From: Diospyros lotus | Taxonomy: Eukaryota > Streptophyta > Magnoliopsida > Ericales > Ebenaceae | NCBI RefSeq assembly: GCF_014633365.1 | Contig: NC_068351.1 | Coordinates: forward strand, 19,581,366-19,645,365 | Direction: 5' to 3' | DNA: 64,000 nt | Shown here: positions 61,324 through 64,000 of the stretch, piece by piece | How the letters are laid out: each line of letters begins with the position of its first letter | How positions within the stretch are numbered: the stretch's first letter is position 1 | The notes under the pieces: generated by a model | Told to the model about the DNA's origin: nothing | The model's database searches: none | The model's input: only the letters and a program-made list of their open reading frames with translations | Made by a program: the position numbers and the translations under genes

Positions 61324-63026
61324 TGCTAAATGAAAACGCTAACTATTAGTGTATCAATGCAAGGGTTTTATCGATTTTTAAAAATACTTTTCAAAAGCGC
61401 AAATAAGGAAACAAAAATAAACATCAAAAACACCTTGCAAGACTCGTTTTCAATTACCATATGCAATGCAAAACTAAACCATTCCATAGGGGGTTTAGTA
61501 TATATACCTCACAGCACTTAGAAGGCCGATGTAGAGGTTGAAATCCGCATTAGACAACAACACCTTGTTCCCAAACAGCTCCCAAACATAATTTCAGTTA
61601 AACCAAATCGACCCTCGACAACACAGGAGGCCTAATCAATCCATGCTCCGGTGAATGGTTGAATCCCTCAACTCACTCCATGTGTTAGACAGAGAGAGTG
61701 AGAGAGATTGAGCTAAAAAATGGGTTCAAATTATAGGAAAATTCCAACCCAATAACAGTCTCACTGTTATAGTGGAATTACTACTATAGCAATATAAACA
61801 AAAAGGGAGCAATGGAGGAAGGGGCAAGGATTCTAGAATCAAGAGAAAAAGAACAAGCAAATGTGAGAGTAAACGTTGCAATAGATTGCAAGGCCAAAGC
61901 TATCTTTCGTTCTTCTTCTCTTTTGGCTTATATAAGGAACACATAAATCCTAGAATCCCAAATCGTACCCAATCGGACAAAATCGATTAGGAGAGAGAAA
62001 GGAGAGCAAAGGGTGACAAAAATGATGCACGCCATCACCTCTCTCGTCCTCTTGCGCCACGTGCCAGTTAACTCTTGACATTTTCTCCTTATTAATTTTG
62101 TCTTTGAACCCTATCTGTTAACTCTTATCGGTGACATCATTAACTCTTAATGACGATTTCAGCTTTAATCACTTAGTCAACCACCACACATGGATATACG
62201 TGTGACCTTGTAGGTTCACTACTAAGTAGTAATTAGAATATGTCAAACTCTTTGACGTCGACCAAATATTTTTGGCCTACAATGAGGATCTCTCCATCTC
62301 CCTAATGTACCCTGAAAAACCCTGATTGACATTTAGCATTATGTCAGGGCAATCATACCAGTAATGAAGTCTTACTTCATAATAGAACCTATTTAGGATT
62401 TCAAGTCCCGTTTACTATAATTCCTTTATCGAATAACATCCCGATCAAGTGAGAGTCATGGACTGATTAAACTCACTAACTTGATAGCTATGCTAAAATT
62501 AGTGTGTGAGATTGAGATGACACATCAGAACTCCTTCCAACATTGAAACACTTTCCAATCAAGTGTACCCTGGCCAAGGGTTTCTTCAATCAAAACCACC
62601 ACTGATTGCATAGGATGTTCACCTTACGCCAGAGGTCGATAGATCCCATTAGTAATCACCAGCCTCCATATGCCAGTGCACAGGGACCACACAGTGCATC
62701 TCCCACTCAGTAACCAGATAGTTCTTAGAAACGGAAAATTCCTAACACTGGCATACAAGACAATTGTGTTGAGTCCGGTCTAAAGACCAATAACACAATC
62801 AAAGCATGTGATAGATCATAGATCCTCTCAACTATGTGATATATCATGTGTGTCACATTCAGTAAATGTTCCACTAACATCTACTCATATGTATACTATA
62901 TCCATCCCATGGATTATGGCATGTGACTCATCATCCTTTATTATTAGCATCTCATACTAATCAAAGGTAGTATCCCATGTGCTAGTTAGTACTTGACTAA
63001 TCATAGTCCCCTTCTAAGAAGTCTAA
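61324..63026 (-). repeat. Copia LTR family E, copy 2 (truncated by insertion)
   Basis: Aligns with 1794 to about 3830: shared CAAGGGTTTTA(C/T)CGATTTT, CACCTTGCAAGACT, CCATATGCAAT, ATATACCTCAC near the start, then CTCCTTCCAACATTG, GACCACACAGTGCATCTCC and CATGGATTAT in the same order. It breaks off at CTTCTAAGAAGTCTAA, where another LTR begins; the rest would lie beyond the window. Confidence 0.85.
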
Positions 63027-64000
63027 TGTAACACCCCTCCTTACACGGGCACGTCACTATAAGGGAATCCGCGAGAATCTTTTTTTTTTTTTTCAAGTCT
63101 GTCACACGCGGCACCATGAGAACAATCTTCACATGCAGATGAAACACTCGTTGCATACAATGGCCGACGCCCGCGGTGATTTCAAGAGCAATCTTCACAT
63201 GCAGGTAAAAATTCTGAGAACCCCAGTCTTACTCATTTAATCAAGATCGATAGACTTAAGACTAAACGAAACATAATATAACACAGCAGAATAATTAACA
63301 CCAAAATGTCGTAGCCTACCACAAGTTTCATACAAGGTATTCCCATACCGAAATATGTATTACAAACTATCAAATAATACAGCGTTTTCATACAACCATT
63401 CATACATATACCAAAATAAATACTAATACTTCCAAAATGGTACGACGACTATCAACTAAACACTGTTGGCCCTACCGGCCATGTCCTCGACCTCGCAGGT
63501 GTTCCTGGCTAGAACGTTGAATGTTCCAGGGGCATAACTCAGGTTAGATGATAAAACATCTAAGTGATGGCATGAAATAGTTTACACAATGCATGAAGGA
63601 CATATAAGCATAGCATACACAGACAATGACAAACACGCAAAGTATCTAACTTGAGAAATCTCCCTGATATGCTCAACCTCCCGTGGAAAATCCATTCCAC
63701 ACACTGTTGGGGTTGACCTTGCCGCGACATACTTAATCCCTCAAGTGCCCTACCGTGTCACTCATTCACCAGGATTAACCTTGTCCATTCTCAAGAAGAC
63801 CCCATCCCGTCCCATACGGACCCAACAACGACACAAACAATTAACACCCCGATTATATGAAAATCACACGGCATGGACCGACTCCTTTGTAAGAAAAACA
63901 GTTGATGCAATAAACTCCATGTTCAATATGCAAAAGATGTCACAAACACATAAGAGAAATGCCTTTGCAAAATAACCCAAGTTCAGGAGGGTATAACCGC
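63027..64000 (+). repeat. Family A/C-like LTR inserted in copia LTR (runs off window)
   Basis: Begins TGTAACACCCCTCC after TCTAA and continues to the window end. Shares the CTAGAACGTTGAATGTTCC and AACATCTAAGTGA blocks with the LTR at 46,467. Open frames inside are not convincing. Confidence 0.65.

Noticed and set aside
1..64000. tRNA, rRNA or CRISPR array
   Set aside because: Only tRNA-complementary primer sites of retroelements were found; no cloverleaf genes, rRNA blocks or spacer-repeat arrays were recognised by eye.

Overview
The window is nuclear DNA of a flowering plant; the species cannot be named from sequence alone. Evidence: AT-rich GT-AG introns, an R2R3-MYB gene with the two standard intron positions, a plant-type CstF64-family gene, and dense nested plant transposable elements (copia, gypsy, LINE, CACTA, hAT-type MITE). 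I recognise only two host genes, both on the + strand. No tRNA, rRNA or CRISPR array was recognised.

Region 1 (1-20,036): the 3' portion of a cleavage-stimulation-factor-64-like gene, probably the RRM-less ESP1 type. Six exons are readable, from the middle of the hinge domain to the stop codon, all joining in phase. Its first intron in the window is about 15.6 kb. It is filled by an antisense copia element with a 2.3-kb LTR, a solo LTR inside that copia's integrase, a sense gypsy fragment carrying RT and RNase H, a short LTR-like insertion, and a 2.2-kb solo LTR inside the gypsy.

Region 2 (20,037-37,650): repeat territory. It holds LINE 3' ends, two related MITE-like sequences (one here, one in an intron of the first gene), a deleted copia with both LTRs, several LTR fragments, a 5'-truncated CACTA, and a copia 3' half. 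A complete 1,612-bp non-autonomous CACTA with a TTA target duplication sits inside that copia's RNase H reading frame. Two LTRs of this copia family then lie in opposite orientation, interleaved with a 365-bp directly duplicated unknown segment.

Region 3 (37,650-43,140): a TE-poor island with an intact three-exon R2R3-MYB gene of the subgroup-20 kind (40,335-41,510) and a plausible TATA box.

Region 4 (43,140-64,000): a second nest. It has LTR-like DNA, a LINE endonuclease/RT cut off by an LTR, a gypsy 3' end with integrase, chromodomain and LTR, and an 11.3-kb decayed autonomous CACTA with TNPD-like and TNPA-like genes on the minus strand and GTCAC-rich subterminal arrays. It ends with a second copy of the 2.3-kb copia LTR family, broken by another gypsy-like LTR.

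The transposon genes are mostly dead. Several premature stops and decayed LTR termini look like C-to-T or G-to-A changes, as expected from long-term cytosine methylation. Nothing here amounts to a clearly new gene system. The most notable features are the TE-filled giant intron in a 3'-end-processing gene, the in-frame CACTA insertion, and the inverted-LTR/duplicated-segment structure at 35-37.4 kb.
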